Shown: positions 42,731 through 54,530 of the stretch, in pieces
Position numbering within the stretch: the first letter of the stretch is position 1
How the letters are laid out: each line of letters begins with the position of its first letter
Assembly (NCBI RefSeq): GCF_019059575.1
Contig: NW_024882042.1
Span: 310,001-374,000, forward strand
Direction of reading: 5' to 3'
Source of the DNA: Amphibalanus amphitrite
Lineage: Eukaryota; Arthropoda; Thecostraca; Balanomorpha; Balanidae
Length of the DNA: 64,000 nt
The notes under the pieces: generated by a model
What the model saw: the letters and a program-made list of their open reading frames with translations, nothing else
Told to the model about the DNA's origin: nothing
The model's database searches: none
Program-made: the position numbers and the translations under genes

Positions 42731-43081
42731 GGTAGGTTTGGCACTTTTACATTTCCGGTTATATCTCAGAAACTAATCGATCTACAATGAAGTAATTTTA
42801 CACGATCATGGCCGGCTTGTTACCCAACAAGTCGATCGCATCTTCAACACTTAAAAGCTTAAGACGACGAAGATATAGCCTGAAGTACACTAAATTTTCT
42901 AGGTTCAAAACCTACCGCTAAAACCCGCGAGACCTGTAACGACCTACCATTCCCACAACCGTTACCTTCTACACTTGTATTTATTTTGTATTTATTGCAT
43001 ACCTACCATCAACAGGTCCAGAAACCCAATAATACACAATAACACAAATACACAATAACTTTTGTGTTAAAGGACACACTC

Positions 43082-43907
43082 TTAACCCTCGCCCGTATTG
43101 GTGTTTTTCCAGCCACGAACGTATAGGGGGCAGGAGTCTGTTACCCCCCCCCCCCTTGCCGTTTCGCCCCTGATCAAGCTAGACCTTCGCAGAAAAAAAC
43201 GAGCGTGCTGCCCGTGACGAGAGAAAGCCGATGATACCCAATTTTAAGGTCCTTGGTCATCGGCTAACCTTCCAGGTCAGGTCAATGGCCAAAAGTCGGG
43301 AAAAGCGGGACATGTTAGAACGTCGTAAAGGTGGCTGCTATGGGTTTCTTTTTTCGGGGTGATGATCACGAATATCATGTTAATAATGATCATAGATGAT
43401 GTCTTCATGCATTTAGGCCAGGTCGGGTCAGGTCAGGTCATGTCAGGTCAACCAGTAAGGGTTTTGCCGGGTATTCGTAGTAGGTGGCAACCGCCTCTGA
43501 CAGCTTCGTAACATGTTACGAATGCACCAAAATTACTTCGTAAATGTTCAAATGGTTGCTAAATTCGAATTCAGATAAAAAAAACTAGCCTAGAGACATG
43601 TAAAACTCCAAAAAAGAAAACCGAGGTCATCAAAGGTCAATGACCTGACCTGACCTCCTGGCGATCTTGACACCCACCCTAATGCATGGGAGCAACATCA
43701 TATCCCATGTTTGAACGCTTGAAACCACGAAAAGACTGCAAACGCGCGGCTGATGCGAGCCGACATGCGCTGAATCGCGATTCCGGGCCAAACATGGTCT
43801 CGAAAAGTAGTAGGTCACAGGTCAAATGCCATTAGGGTCAGGGTCATGAAATTTTAATGGTTGAAAGATAAGGTCTTTAAAATAGCATATGGCATAGTGC
43901 GTTATAT
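43082..43907 (+). mobile_element. TTAA-CCCTCGCCC family copy, interrupted
   Basis: TTAA at 43082-43085 is followed by CCCTCGCCCGTATTGGTGTT. Its middle matches 45800-46300 directly and 12050-12530 in reverse. It carries a C11 tract and several AGGTCAGGTCA stretches. A 1182-bp element is inserted near its right part. Confidence 0.7.
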
Positions 43908-45089
43908 CCCGCGCCCTGCTGGGGGGGGGGGGGTGTTTGAACACCCCCCCTTGTGGTTTTTCGCGAATATCTCAAAAACGGCGGCGTTTTTGGTACACCT
44001 TATCATACATCAATTCTACACATGTTGTGAAAATTTCAGACCAAGGTCATTCAAGGTCAGGTCACCAGGTCACTTGAAGTGACCTCACCTCATAAAAAGT
44101 TTCAATGTCTGTCATAGCTACACCGAATGACCGATCGCTTTGAAACTTTCAGCGATTGCTAAGAGCAATAGCATGTACTAAATGTATATCTCAGAATTTT
44201 GATATCGATGACCTAAGGTCAGGGCAATTTTGCGACCTCCCCATTATAAGTCAATGGGAGAAAATTGAAAGGCGCCTCTTTTGGACGAAAGACATTATAA
44301 ACACTCCCAAACACCGAATTACAAGTGGTTTAGACACACTGAACATGAAAATGGTGTCCGTGACCCTTGTTTATGCCCTGAGGTCATCTTAGGTCACGAA
44401 TGGTATCTAACAGTTTTTCGCAAATAACTTTTGATAGAGGCATGCTAGAGCGATGAAAACGCCTCAGATGTGTTCAGCTCGACGATACGGATCGACTGAT
44501 ATGCAACATGACCCTTTCCGGTCAGGTCATGACCTTGACCTGAGGTCAAATTTTCAAGTTGACCTTTCAAGGTCAAGTTATAGTTCATTCGATGCGTCTT
44601 GACGAGAGGAACACGATGCCGGTAAAAGTAAGCTCGTACAGGGCTTGGGTCAAAAGTTATTGCAGAAAAACTGTCCGAAAAAAATCGGCTATTTTTGCAG
44701 TTTTTGCCCCCTGCAGCCAAAACCGTTGACGTTAGGTCAAATCTGAGAGAATTACTCAGAAAGGGCGTTAATAGGGCTATCGAATGCGCTTTTCCGCGGC
44801 GCTGTAGCTCTATTGGTTCCCGAGTTATGCGTTGGCTTCTTGGAAATTTTCGACATTCGACCTGGAAATCGGCGAAATTTTGCCTTCAATGACCTCTGGT
44901 GACCTGACCTTTGACCTGACCAAAAAACTGACCGAAGTGATTTCGTCATTATTTTTGACGCTCTTTCGAACGCCGCCTTCCGCGTATCGCTACGTGGCCC
45001 AGGAGCCGAGTTACAAGGGGGGGGGGTGTTCAAACACCCCCCCCCCCCCGCCAGGGCGTGGAAATCCAGGACCCCCAGCCGGGCGCGGG
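43908..45089. mobile_element. 1182-bp element with CCCGCGCCC ends and ATAT flanks
   Basis: The left end CCCGCGCCCTGCTGGGGG and the inverted right end CCCGCGCCCGGCTGGGGG are flanked by ATAT (43904-43907 and 45090-45093). Both ends next carry a hairpin of a G tract, GTGTTTGAACAC and a C tract (43921-43950; 45018-45050). The interior repeats GGTCA motifs and is non-coding. Confidence 0.7.
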
Positions 45090-45409
45090 ATATAGGCTGT
45101 GAGTTTTGCACCGATGAACTTGTGACCATGGTTTGTACCTACCTATGTATGTATGCATAACACTCCAATGTATGTACAGTCTGCTTTTCTTTTTGCTCTA
45201 TCTTGGATCAAAAGTTATAAGCGAAAAACATTTGACCTATTTTAGCGAAATTTTTACATTTTTATCCCCCCAAAACTCCCTAAATATTGACCTAGAGCAA
45301 CCAAATTTGCACAGGTGTGAAAACTCCAGGGGGCCCACCTACCCACCAAATTTGGTATTTCTAGGTGCCATAGGAGCCAATCGCGAGGGGGTCGCATCGA
45401 CCCCCCCCC

Positions 45410-45459
45410 CCCCCTGCCAGGCCGTGTTATGAAAAATGCCCTGCCAGGGCGAGGGTTAA
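45410..45459 (-). mobile_element. Terminus of the CCCTCGCCC family, TTAA edge
   Basis: Minus strand: TTAA, CCCTCGCCCTGGCAGGGC, ATTTTTCATAACACGGCC, then a C/G tract. It is the same end as at 41560-41640. Confidence 0.65.
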
Positions 45460-45641
45460 AAGTACTGCGCAAAGTGACGGTGGATCCATCAACCCTGACC
45501 GAGGAAGGGCCTGCTATAATTTGAAAGTCACCGAACCAATTGACATGGGGAATGGGCGAGGATATCCATTGTTTCGGTGACTAGCAGTCCTTCCTCGGTC
45601 AGGCTTGATGGATCCACTGTTACTTTGCGCGGTACTTTTAA
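45456..45641. mobile_element. Palindromic MITE between TTAA sites, 186 bp
   Basis: The left arm TTAAAAGTACTGCGCAAAGT and onward pairs for about 55 bp with the right arm (inverted TTAAAAGTACCGCGCAAAGT), including GTGGATCCATCAA and TGACCGAGGAAGG. TTAA is at both edges, and the left TTAA is shared with the neighbouring element end. It can fold into one long hairpin with a loop of about 75 bases. Confidence 0.88.
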
Positions 45642-45766
45642 GACATACTGTGCAATGATGTAAGCTTTAAAACCTACCACGTGGAGGCTTGAGATCGTAA
45701 ATAAATAAATATAGATAAATACCTAATAGTATATGGTCAAATAACTAGTCTAGCGGTGACACACTT

Positions 45767-46308
45767 CCCCTCGCCAGTATTGGTGTTTTGACAGCCGCAA
45801 ACGTATATAAGGGCGGGGGAAGTCCGTTGGACCCCCCTTGCCGTCTCACCCCTGATCGAGCTAGAGCTTCGCGAAAAAACGAGCGTGTTTCCCGTGACAA
45901 GAGGAAGCCGATGATACCCAATTTTAAGGTCCTAGGTCATTGGTTGACCTTCCAAGCCAGGTCAGTTAGGTCGTAAAGTGTGGCTGCTACGTGGTTATTC
46001 GGGGTTCTGATCACGAATATCATGTTAGTTTTTATCACAGATGATGTCTCCATGCTTTTAGGCCAGGTCGGGTCAGGTCAGTTCAGGTCAACCAGTAGTG
46101 GTTTTACCGGGTATTCGTAGTAGGTGTCAACCGCCTCTGACAGCTTCGTAACATGTTACGATGGCACCAAAACTACTTCGTAAATGCTCATATGGTTGCT
46201 AAATTCGAATTAAGCTTAAAAAAACTAGCCTAGAAACATGTAAAAGTTAACCGAGCTCATTTAAGGTCAGTGACCTGTCCTGAGCTTCAAGTGAACTTGA
46301 CACCCACC
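45767..46308 (+). mobile_element. CCCTCGCC family copy, left half
   Basis: Starts CCCCTCGCCAGTATTGGTGT and follows the 43086 copy base by base with scattered changes until CTTGACACCCACC, where a hAT element is inserted. The right half resumes at 50267. Confidence 0.75.
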
Positions 46309-47328
46309 CACGGGCGTCGCCACGGATTTTTGAGAGGGGGGGGGTCGGGTTTCCGGTCTTCGTCTTGATGGGTAGGGGTGTTTTTAGCCACACTCCCGGT
46401 TTTTTCGTGTGCCCGGAGAAAAACCTCGGCGCGCAGCGCCGCGAAAGCAGCGGTATATCTTATTGCACATCAATTTTGCATCGTGCATAAAAATCAAGCA
46501 GAGGTCACCTGAGGTCAGGTCACAATGTCATGTCAAGTTCAGTTTTAATGCCTCTTAAAACTACAATCTTGTCATTCCTATAGATTATCTCCTGACTCCT
46601 ATAAGTCTGAAATCCGGTGTAATGAATGGGATTATAAGTGCCAACAGTTCATAAATCTGGGATTTTACATCTGAGAAGCGAAGTCAGGTCAAATAGGTGT
46701 GTGACCTCACCAATCATGATAAGATATGGGAAAAAGCACGATGCCCTCTGCTTTGAAAGAATATGCTAAAAACGCTAGATACTTTTGTAGCCATGGCACC
46801 TTGTTCATTTTAGAGATAAGGTGCAGCTAATGACCAGTGGTGACTGAAATGGTCAGTCATTAGGTCATCAAAGGTCTCTAACACATTTTCGACAACAACT
46901 TTTGATGGAGACGTTGTAGAGCGATGACAGCACCTGGAGTGTGTTCAGCTTAGTAACACAGATCGATCCATATGCAGCAGGTTCTTTTCCGGTCAGGTCA
47001 TGACCTTTACCTGATGTCAAGTTTTCTATTCAAGTTTTTAAGTTCAAATTGTAAGCCATGCGACGTGTTTCGACGAAACAAAAACGATGGTGATAACATG
47101 AATATCATACACAATTACTGAATCATACGTTGTTACAGAACAAATGTTTCGGCAAAATCCGTCCGTTTAGCTGTTTGGACTCTATGTATGGTACACAAGC
47201 CATAGACCCGAAGTCATATCTGAGGCGAAGTTGGCGAAAGAGCTTTAAAAGGCTATCGAATACGCTTTCTGTGTTGCTGTAGCTCTTATTCGTATTTTGC
47301 GGGTCGCTAAGGTAAAACGTTTACCAAC

Positions 47329-49205
47329 CAGGGTTGTATACCAATCAAGTCGATTGAATTGATTGATTTGATTCAACGCGTATTTTGAGTTGATTGGATT
47401 GAGTCGATTGACTTTTCGAGATGACTGGTTGACTGACTCGTTTGACTTTAGCGACTGGTTGACTGATTTGATTCCTGAAAATTAGAGTGACTCGTATGAT
47501 TGAGTCGATTGAATGGAAAGTTCAAATAAGTTTTAGTTGACGAAAAATAATGACACCAATTGATGACATCAAAGATCATAAAACTACACTGAAAACTGCT
47601 TGTCATCACAACTGCAATATGGGGTAGATGGCCAAATAAAGAACAGGCCTAAACAAAGTAAACATGAACAGCCAACTTTGACTTTCAACTGCAATAACTG
47701 CTCCAATCCTGTGATAGAACCTGGCGATGCACCTACCTACCTTTCTGCACTCAGCAGGAAACTTTTTTTTTAATCCAGATGATAAAGTGCAAGGCCCTAT
47801 ATACTAATAAAGTGTGATTAATTAATAATTCACATCTCCACATCTCCTCAGAAACAACCCACTGAACTCTATAAATATCTGAAACCCCTACAAAAATAAC
47901 TGAAACAAAAGCGCCGTTTTCGTCTCGCTAATTACGTTTCCGTAAATTAATAGCTAATTTGCTGCATTGTTTAATTTGCAGCAGAACGTTTGTTGATCCT
48001 TTTCTCCTGAGAGCCTAAGCATAACATACTTAATATATTTCATTTTCCTTAAAAAAAATTTACTGAATATTATTAAGTGGTTGAATTTCAAATGAAAAAT
48101 AATTAAAACGAAATTGGTGCTGTACAACCGATTTATTTTATGATGATCTACCATACCTACCACATGATAATCAATGACGTCATCTTACCAAAAAAATCAA
48201 AAGACGTAGAATAAGGATTTATAAAAGCTTAGCATACTTATCGGCAAAACGTTTTCTTTGTTTTTTCTTTTTAATTTTCTGTTTCTACTTCCTTTGTCCT
48301 TAACTTATCCTGTGGTTCCAGAGTCCCTGTCCTTTCCATTTCCTTTTAAGTATATTTTTAATGCTCATCCCTATCCCCCAGTCCTAAGAGCTTCAAATTG
48401 TATTGCAATAAAATGTTTTGAATTCTTCACATATATCTTCCTATCTTCCTTCGTTGGTACTGTTGGTAGCCAGTGACACATCTAGGCAGGTAAGTAGGTA
48501 CCTACCTGCTTTCCTGCTGTCTTCATAAAGCATACCTAATGAAGTTGTCAAATTTGTAGCACATTTTCAACACTTTCATATGGTGTCAGTGTGGCATGAA
48601 ACCTAGCTAGGTTCATTATGTTCAGGGTTCAATTCAGAAGAGCTCCACATAACTCACATAAGAGACAGACGGGGGCTTTACATGGGGTAGATGGCCTGAT
48701 GACTTAGCTGGAATATGGCCAAAATTAAATTGACAACTTTTAGGTGAAAGGTGGTGATTTGGGTTAAGGGGCGTTTGTTGAAGTCAACTACTGGGTTATT
48801 TTGCACCCATTAAATGAAACTTCTGCTCCAATTCTACCCATTGAACCTCAATATCATGATCTACCTGTCCATCACTAGGTATCCTTCCTTATTACATAGA
48901 AACTTTGAATGGCATGGCAATTTATAATTTTAAATGACAATATTTTTATGTTTCTTCTGTAGGTAGGTAGGTAGGTAGGTATATACACCAGACTGCTATG
49001 GACACTTTTCCAAGTTGGTGGGGCAAAAAACCTAATGTATATCTTGGTTTGAGTCGTTTGATTGAGTTGATTGATTCCTTTCATTGTCGCGTTTGAGTCG
49101 ATTGAATCAATTCCCGAAAACTGCTCTGACTTGATTGATTTGATTGGTTTCCCAAATTTGTCGTGATTGAATTGATTGCTATTGATTGAGTCGTATACAA
49201 CCCTG
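47329..49205. mobile_element. hAT element, 1877 bp, perfect target duplication
   Basis: The CAGGGTTGTATAC terminal repeats are inverted at the two ends. TTACCAAC lies at 47321-47328 and 49206-49213. The outer 200 bp on both sides are packed with GATTGA/TCAATC motifs, probably transposase-binding subterminal repeats. The interior is AT-rich with GGTAGGTAGGTAGGTA near 48960 and no transposase. Non-autonomous. Confidence 0.93.
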
Positions 49206-49229
49206 TTACCAACGTAACGCATAAGGCAT

Positions 49230-49700
49230 GCTTTCGGCCCCTGATCGAGGTAGAGTTTCGCGGAAGAGCGAAAATGCTGCCCGTGATGAGAGAAAGCCGA
49301 TGATGCCCAATTTCAAGGACTTGGCCGGGTCATCTTAGGTCAACGCCCAAAAGTAGGAAAAATCTGGCCGCCTGCTAGAACTTAGTGAGCCGTAGCTGTT
49401 ATCGGGGTCCCGAGTACGAGTTCGATGTTAGTCTTGAACAAAGATGATGACTCCATGCATTTTGGGTAGATCGGGTCGGGTCAGGTCAGGTCGACCAGCA
49501 GGGCGCAGGCTTCCTGCCGGCCATCTAGAGTGGGTGACTGACAACCACCAACGATAGCTTCGTAACATGCTACATAACCATCATTTATCAAAACTACTTC
49601 AAACGGTTCAAACGGGCGCTAAACTCGAAATCAGCCCCAAAAACCACACTTGTAAGTGGAAGCAAATAAAACTTAAAAAAGTTAACCAAGGTCACCCATA
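49230..49700 (+). mobile_element. CCCTCGCC family internal fragment
   Basis: CCCCTGATCGAGGTAGAG.TTCGCGGA and GAGAAAGCCGATGAT.CCCAAT match 43168-43245 and 45848-45925. This is an older, more diverged copy inside the 46309-50266 element. Confidence 0.6.
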
Positions 49701-50266
49701 TTCGAATCAGGGCCAATTTTTTTTTTTAGAATAGGTGTAAAATTCATTAACTCGAGGTCACTGGAAGTTTCGTTGCAATATACTCCTTTTTTGCGCGTCT
49801 TATTAGGAAAGCCCCAGAGGGATCCAACATCTGACCCCATTTCCCATATGCAGGCAGGTCCGAGGGTAGCAGGGCTGAGGCTAGCCAGGTACCTCGTAGT
49901 TACCTACTGCTACGTCATCCGACGAATCGACTGCAACCATTATTTTGACAATCAGACGAACGCTTGGGTCAGTTTTGACGCGCTCGCTCATTTGAGGGAT
50001 AAAAAGGGACTAAAATCATATTGTCATGCTGATGTTCTAGCCCACAGCTTATTGACCTATAAGCAATAGGGACTAGGGAGCTCTTGAAGCGATTCTGAAT
50101 CTGACGTTGTATTTGTTGATGCTGCTGACGCCAACTTCCCTGACATGATAGCTAAAAAAAGCATACTCAGCATCGCCAAAAGTGGGGGGGGGTCGACCCC
50201 CCGGTTCTGACGAGTGGGGGTCGCGACCCCCCCCCCCCCCCGACCCCCCCGTCGGCGACGCCCCTG

Positions 50267-50582
50267 CACCCACCCTAACGCATAGGAGCAATATCATATC
50301 ACATGTTTAAACGCTTGAAATCACGAAAAGAGTGCAGACGCGCGGCTAAGAGGAGACGATATACGCCGAATCGCGATTCCGGCCAAACATGGTCTCGAAA
50401 AGTAGGTCACAGGTCAAGGGTCATTTGCGTCAGGGTCATGAAATTGTTAGGGTAGGTGTAAAATTGATGAACGCGAGGGTAATGAAAGTTCCGTCGCGAT
50501 CAGCGGGTTTTTACGCGAGTTATTATCGAAAACCGAGAGGGGGCTGTTCGACCCCCCCCCCCCTATACCGGCGAGGGCTAAG
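50267..50582 (+). mobile_element. CCCTCGCC family copy, right half
   Basis: Continues the element broken at 46308. It ends with a C14 tract and CCGGCGAGGGCTAA at about 50568-50581, a mutated form of GGGCGAGGGTTAA. Together with 45767-46308 the reconstructed element length is about 860 bp. Confidence 0.7.
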
Positions 50583-51018
50583 GGGGAGGGGCGTTTCTCA
50601 CGGTTCTCCCTACCTAAGATCATTGTTAAGATCTGAAATGAGAAATCATAAAACATGGCTCACAGCAGGGCTGAAGCGTGAAATACGCAAGCATGGCTAC
50701 TCAAGCTTGATCAGCTCAACGATAAAAAAAAAAGCAGTTCAGGCTCTCCGCCGATGATGACAGCCTGGTCGGGTAGTTCGCTCCGCGACAGGGTCCGTCT
50801 GCTTTGTGCGGCGCGGCGCGGCGCGGTGGGGGGGGGGGGAGGCGGCGATGCGTCTGAAAGGCGACGCTCGGACGTCCCGGGAATCACCTGTCACCATGCG
50901 GCGCGGCGGTCGGTCCCTCCGACCCTTCCCATTGTTACCTGACTGCGGGTGCCGGTTCCCCCGGAAGGGTCACTTTGGTATGCGAAATCTTCACTCGTTA
51001 ATCGGACAGGAGGGGAGC
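50583..51018. other. GC-rich inner flank of right 61-bp array
   Basis: Holds GCGGCGCGGCGCGGCGCGG followed by a G13 tract (50805-50840). No gene is seen. Confidence 0.4.
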
Positions 51019-51505
51019 AGTAGACATTCGATGGAGTAGGCGATTCGGGCGTAGGTCAGCCGGGCGTAGACATTCGATGGAGTAGGCGATTCGGGCGTAG
51101 GTCAGCCGGGCGTAGGTCAGCCGGGCGTAGACATTCGATGGAGTAGGCGATTCGGGCGTAGGTCAGCCGGGCGTAGGTCAGCCGAGCGTAGACATTCGAT
51201 GGAGTAGGCGATTCGGGCGTAGGTCAGCCGGGCGTAGGTCAGCCGGGCGTAGACATTCGATGGAGTAGGCGATTCGGGCGTAGGTTAGCCGGGCGTAGGT
51301 CAGCCGGGCGTAGACATTCGATGGAGTAGGCGATTCGGGCGTAGGTCAGCCGGGCGTAGGTCACCCGGGCGTAGACATTCGATGGAGTAGGCAATTCGGG
51401 CGTAGGTCAGCCGGGCGTAGGTCACCCGGGCGTAGACATTCGATGGAGTAGGCAATTCGGGCGTAGGTCAGCCGGGCGTAGGCCACCCGGGCGTAGGTCA
51501 CCCGG
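51019..51505 (-). repeat. 61-bp tandem array, right copy, inverted
   Basis: Reverse complement of the unit at 38895-39375, about eight copies. Some units carry CACCCGGG in place of CAGCCGGG. Both arrays end with GTCTACTGC on the inner side and start with CCCGGGTGACC on the outer side. Confidence 0.97.
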
Positions 51506-51799
51506 GCCTGAGCCGCCTGGATCCGGCGCACGGCGACACGGCCGACTCCGGATCCAGTGGGAAGAATGACAACGTGTCAGAGCCGGCTCGATCAGACGCA
51601 GTCATCTACTTCCCCACAGCCAGGCTCCGCGCCTCTGTCGGTCGGCCGATCGGTCAGCGGTGACCCTGGCGACCCCGGTGACCCGCATCGGTGGCACCTC
51701 GGGGCCCGATAGCTGCCGGGACGGCCGGCGGCGCGGCGCCAGATAGGAGCCCGCGGCGGCGGCGGCGGCGGCGGCACTCGCTCTCACTCACCAGCAGGG

Positions 51800-51905
51800 C
51801 TGCCGGTGGATATCGAGCACCGCTGCCGGTGGATATCGAGCACCGCTGCCGGTGGATATCGAGCACCGCCGCCGGTGGATATCGAGCACCGCCGCCGGTA
51901 CCGGC
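51800..51905 (+). repeat. 23-bp tandem repeat (GGTGGATATCGAGCACCGCT)
   Basis: Five copies with a 23-bp period. Confidence 0.95.
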
Positions 51906-51954
51906 TCATCGCCACCCCGGGGGAGGACCGCCAGTGGTGGGGTGACGACTGACG

Positions 51955-52095
51955 GACCGCCACCGACCCGGCGACAGAGCGCCAAAGAACGGGCGACAGG
52001 GCGCCACCGATCCGGCGACAGGGCGCCAATGAACGGGCGACAGAGCGCCACCGACCCGGCGACAGGGCGCCACCGATCCGGGTGGCAGACCGCCA
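51955..52095 (+). repeat. GGCGACAGGGCGCCACCGAT repeat
   Basis: About six imperfect units of 22-24 bp. Confidence 0.88.
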
Positions 52096-52875
52096 CCGCG
52101 CCTACGGAAGCGGTGGGAGGGACGCCGGCCGAAGGGTGCCGCCGTGGGAGGGCTGGGGGACTGGGGGTGGATCCAGCCGTGGTGGGAGGGACGCCGGCTG
52201 ATCGATGGTCCGACGCAGGCAGCCCAATGGAGCACGGAGCGCCTTCCGCCCCCCCCCCCTCCCCCTGCTACCGACGCGCAAACGAGGAACTAAAGAGGCG
52301 GCCGGGCCACGGAGGCGCGCGATCACACGGGCCGCCGCCGCCGCCGGGGCGGCTGCGGGTGAGGGTACCGGCCACCGGGCGATAATAACGCTACTGTGGG
52401 GCGAGTGCCGCCGTGCCGCTCGGTCGCGGAGAGCTGCAGCGTTGGTGGGACAGAACTGGCGCCGCCAGCACGCCGCGCCACCGCCTCATAACGGCTGGAG
52501 GACGCACTTTGACTGCTAATAACACGATACAGGAGTTCTATAAGTAGTGGCGGCGGCGGCGCATAGGATCCGGGACCTGCAGATCCCCATTCCATAGCGG
52601 GGAGTTTCACAGAGAGTAGCTGCCAAGTTGGTCCCCACACTGTCCAGGAATATAACTAAAAGGGCGGACAGAAACAGACAGCCGAGTTATCGCATTAGTT
52701 TCCATACCGCAGCCCTTAGCCCATCCGCCAGCTCTGATGCCGACACTGGCCGTTTGGAATTGCTTAAGTGTTCATTATTCAACTCTGTCTATGGGGTTAG
52801 CGAGCGGAAACTGGGAGATCATGCGGTCGTTCGGTCGGGAGTCCGCGCCACACCGGCGGACCAGCCGACGGGACA
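52096..52875. other. GC-rich DNA, no gene seen
   Basis: A (CCG)n run at about 52330 and a GGGAGGGACGCCGGC duplication (52110 and 52184). No splice-consistent coding segment was recognised. Confidence 0.4.
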
Positions 52876-52995
52876 GGCCACGGCGGTCAGCGGTCAGCGG
52901 CCAGCGGCGAGAGGTCAGCGGTCAGCGGTCAGCGGCCAGCGGCCAGAGGTCAGCGGTCAGCGGTCAGCGGCCAGCGGTCAGCGGCCAGCGGACGG
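52876..52995 (+). repeat. 7-bp repeat GGTCAGC/GGCCAGC
   Basis: About 15 heptamers of AGCGGTC/AGCGGCC type. Confidence 0.95.
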
Positions 52996-54345
52996 ACCGC
53001 CGGGTCAGAGACATTACATCAGACATCTATCGCTGCGGGCGATGCTCCAGGGGAATGTCCCCGCCGCCCCGGGTCCCTCTCCGTCGGCGGAGCGGGGCAG
53101 CACTGCGGGGCCGCTCCTCTGTCCGCCCAGCCCGGCCCCCAGTAGTGGTACACACGCCGACATGACGCAGCGCATCTCCGCCAGAGCAGCGCACGCGGAG
53201 CGCGCGCCGTGGGGGTGTCAGTGGCGCCGACAGCATCGGTTACTGGGCGAGCCGATAATGGCGGGTCGACCCATCAGGCTCCCCGGGCACGTAACGACCC
53301 GGGGGACGAGGCCGGTCGGCGTCAGCCAGCGCCGACCGCTGCGGCAGCTCCGACCGCCGGCCGGCCACCCAGCGCCGACCGCCGGCCGGCCACCCAGCGC
53401 CGACCGCCGACGGTCGGTAATCATTAGCCATTACCGCTGTCTCGCACAGCAATGGCTAACGACGCGCGCACCAGGTCCGCATGATATCGTCCATGACGGC
53501 AACGACAAAAAGTAACACAAAAATCAGTAAATTAGCCGCGGCATTCGCCAGCTATCGGCGGTGAATAATGGGACCGGGGCATGCCGTATACTTACGTATC
53601 AAAAATCCGTCTGCGCAGACATGGAACATTCGGTGAATTGGTTACCGGGGCATCAACAACATCGACACTGCACAACAAGATCCAACTACAGTCCCAAACA
53701 CGGGCCTTCCTCAGTACCCATTACCCAAACTAAAAATCATTAGGCACCCGAACAAAAAAAAAATCATCCACAGCAACAACACAAATCATAGTAAAGCACC
53801 TCTCACGATGCACACCAGTCAACACCACTCCACCATACCTCCCAGCGGCAGTCGGCAGTCGGCACCGCCGGGCGCTCCGACGGCCGGGGAGGGGGGGTCC
53901 CGCACTCCTTCCCACCCCTCCCGGTCACCTCCGCGGACAGCTGATAGCGGCCACCCCGCCGACCTGATCAGCCGCGGCGCGGCCCGACAGCCGTCATGAG
54001 CGCCCCGACCCGACCCGACCTGACCTGATTGGAGCCGACCCAGTCCGGTCAGACGGTTCGAGTCCTACATACACAGTACACAATGCGAGCTCAGTTTAGT
54101 TCGATCGACAATGCTGGGTGATGTGTGTGAGAATGGAGCGTCTTGAGGTCTCAGTCCTAATGGAACAGCCTACCTCAATATGGACGCGATAAATTTGAAC
54201 TACTGAAACGTCCCCACGGCAGCCTGCGCTATTCCGATGAGACACACACAGACGTAGGAAGCCTAGTGTAGCGCCACCCACAGACGTCGGAAGCCCAGTT
54301 TAGCGCGTCGGACAGACAGTCCAGGGCAGTCTGACCCCTTCCCCA
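52996..54345. other. Intergenic, no gene seen
   Basis: Short repeats of GACCGCCGGCCGGCCACCCA (53345-53410) and GACCCGACCCGACC (54005). Nothing codes convincingly. Confidence 0.4.
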
Positions 54346-54530
54346 ACAAAGGTCGTCTGACAGCCCAGTTCTGTTCGCTGATAGCCTTGTTCTATCCGCT
54401 GACAGTCCAAGCCCCATTCGCTGACAGCCCAGCTCTGTTAGCCGACAGCCCAGTTCTGTTCATCTGACAGACCCGCTCTGTTCGCTGACAAGCAGCTCTG
54501 TTGGCAGTGACAGCCCAGCTCGGTGTGACT
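54346..54530 (+). repeat. GCTGACAGCCCAGTTCTGTT repeats
   Basis: About eight irregular units of 20-24 bp. Confidence 0.8.

Larger units (their letters stand above)
46309..50266. mobile_element. hAT element with 8-bp target duplication, 3958 bp, carrying nested insertions
   Basis: The left end CACGGGCGTCGCC and inverted right end CAGGGGCGTCGCC are flanked by CACCCACC at 46301-46308 and 50267-50274. Joining the flanks restores the CACCCACCCTAA context seen at 43671-43682, which confirms the insertion. No transposase frame survives. It contains the 47329-49205 hAT and a further CCCTCGCC-family piece (49230-49690). Confidence 0.87.
38886..51512. mobile_element. Candidate Foldback-type element with tandem-repeat inverted ends, 12.6 kb
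   Basis: Both ends are arrays of the same 61-bp unit in opposite orientation (38895-39375 and 51019-51505). The direct repeat CCGCCTGGAT lies just outside both (38876-38885 and 51513-51522). Just inside, both start with TCAG then CCCGGGTGACCTACG (the right one on the reverse strand, with an extra G). Long terminal inverted repeats built of tandem units and a 9-10-bp duplication are the hallmarks of Foldback/MULE elements. No transposase is readable; the interior is filled with later hAT and TTAA elements. Two independently placed satellite arrays are the alternative. Confidence 0.5.
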
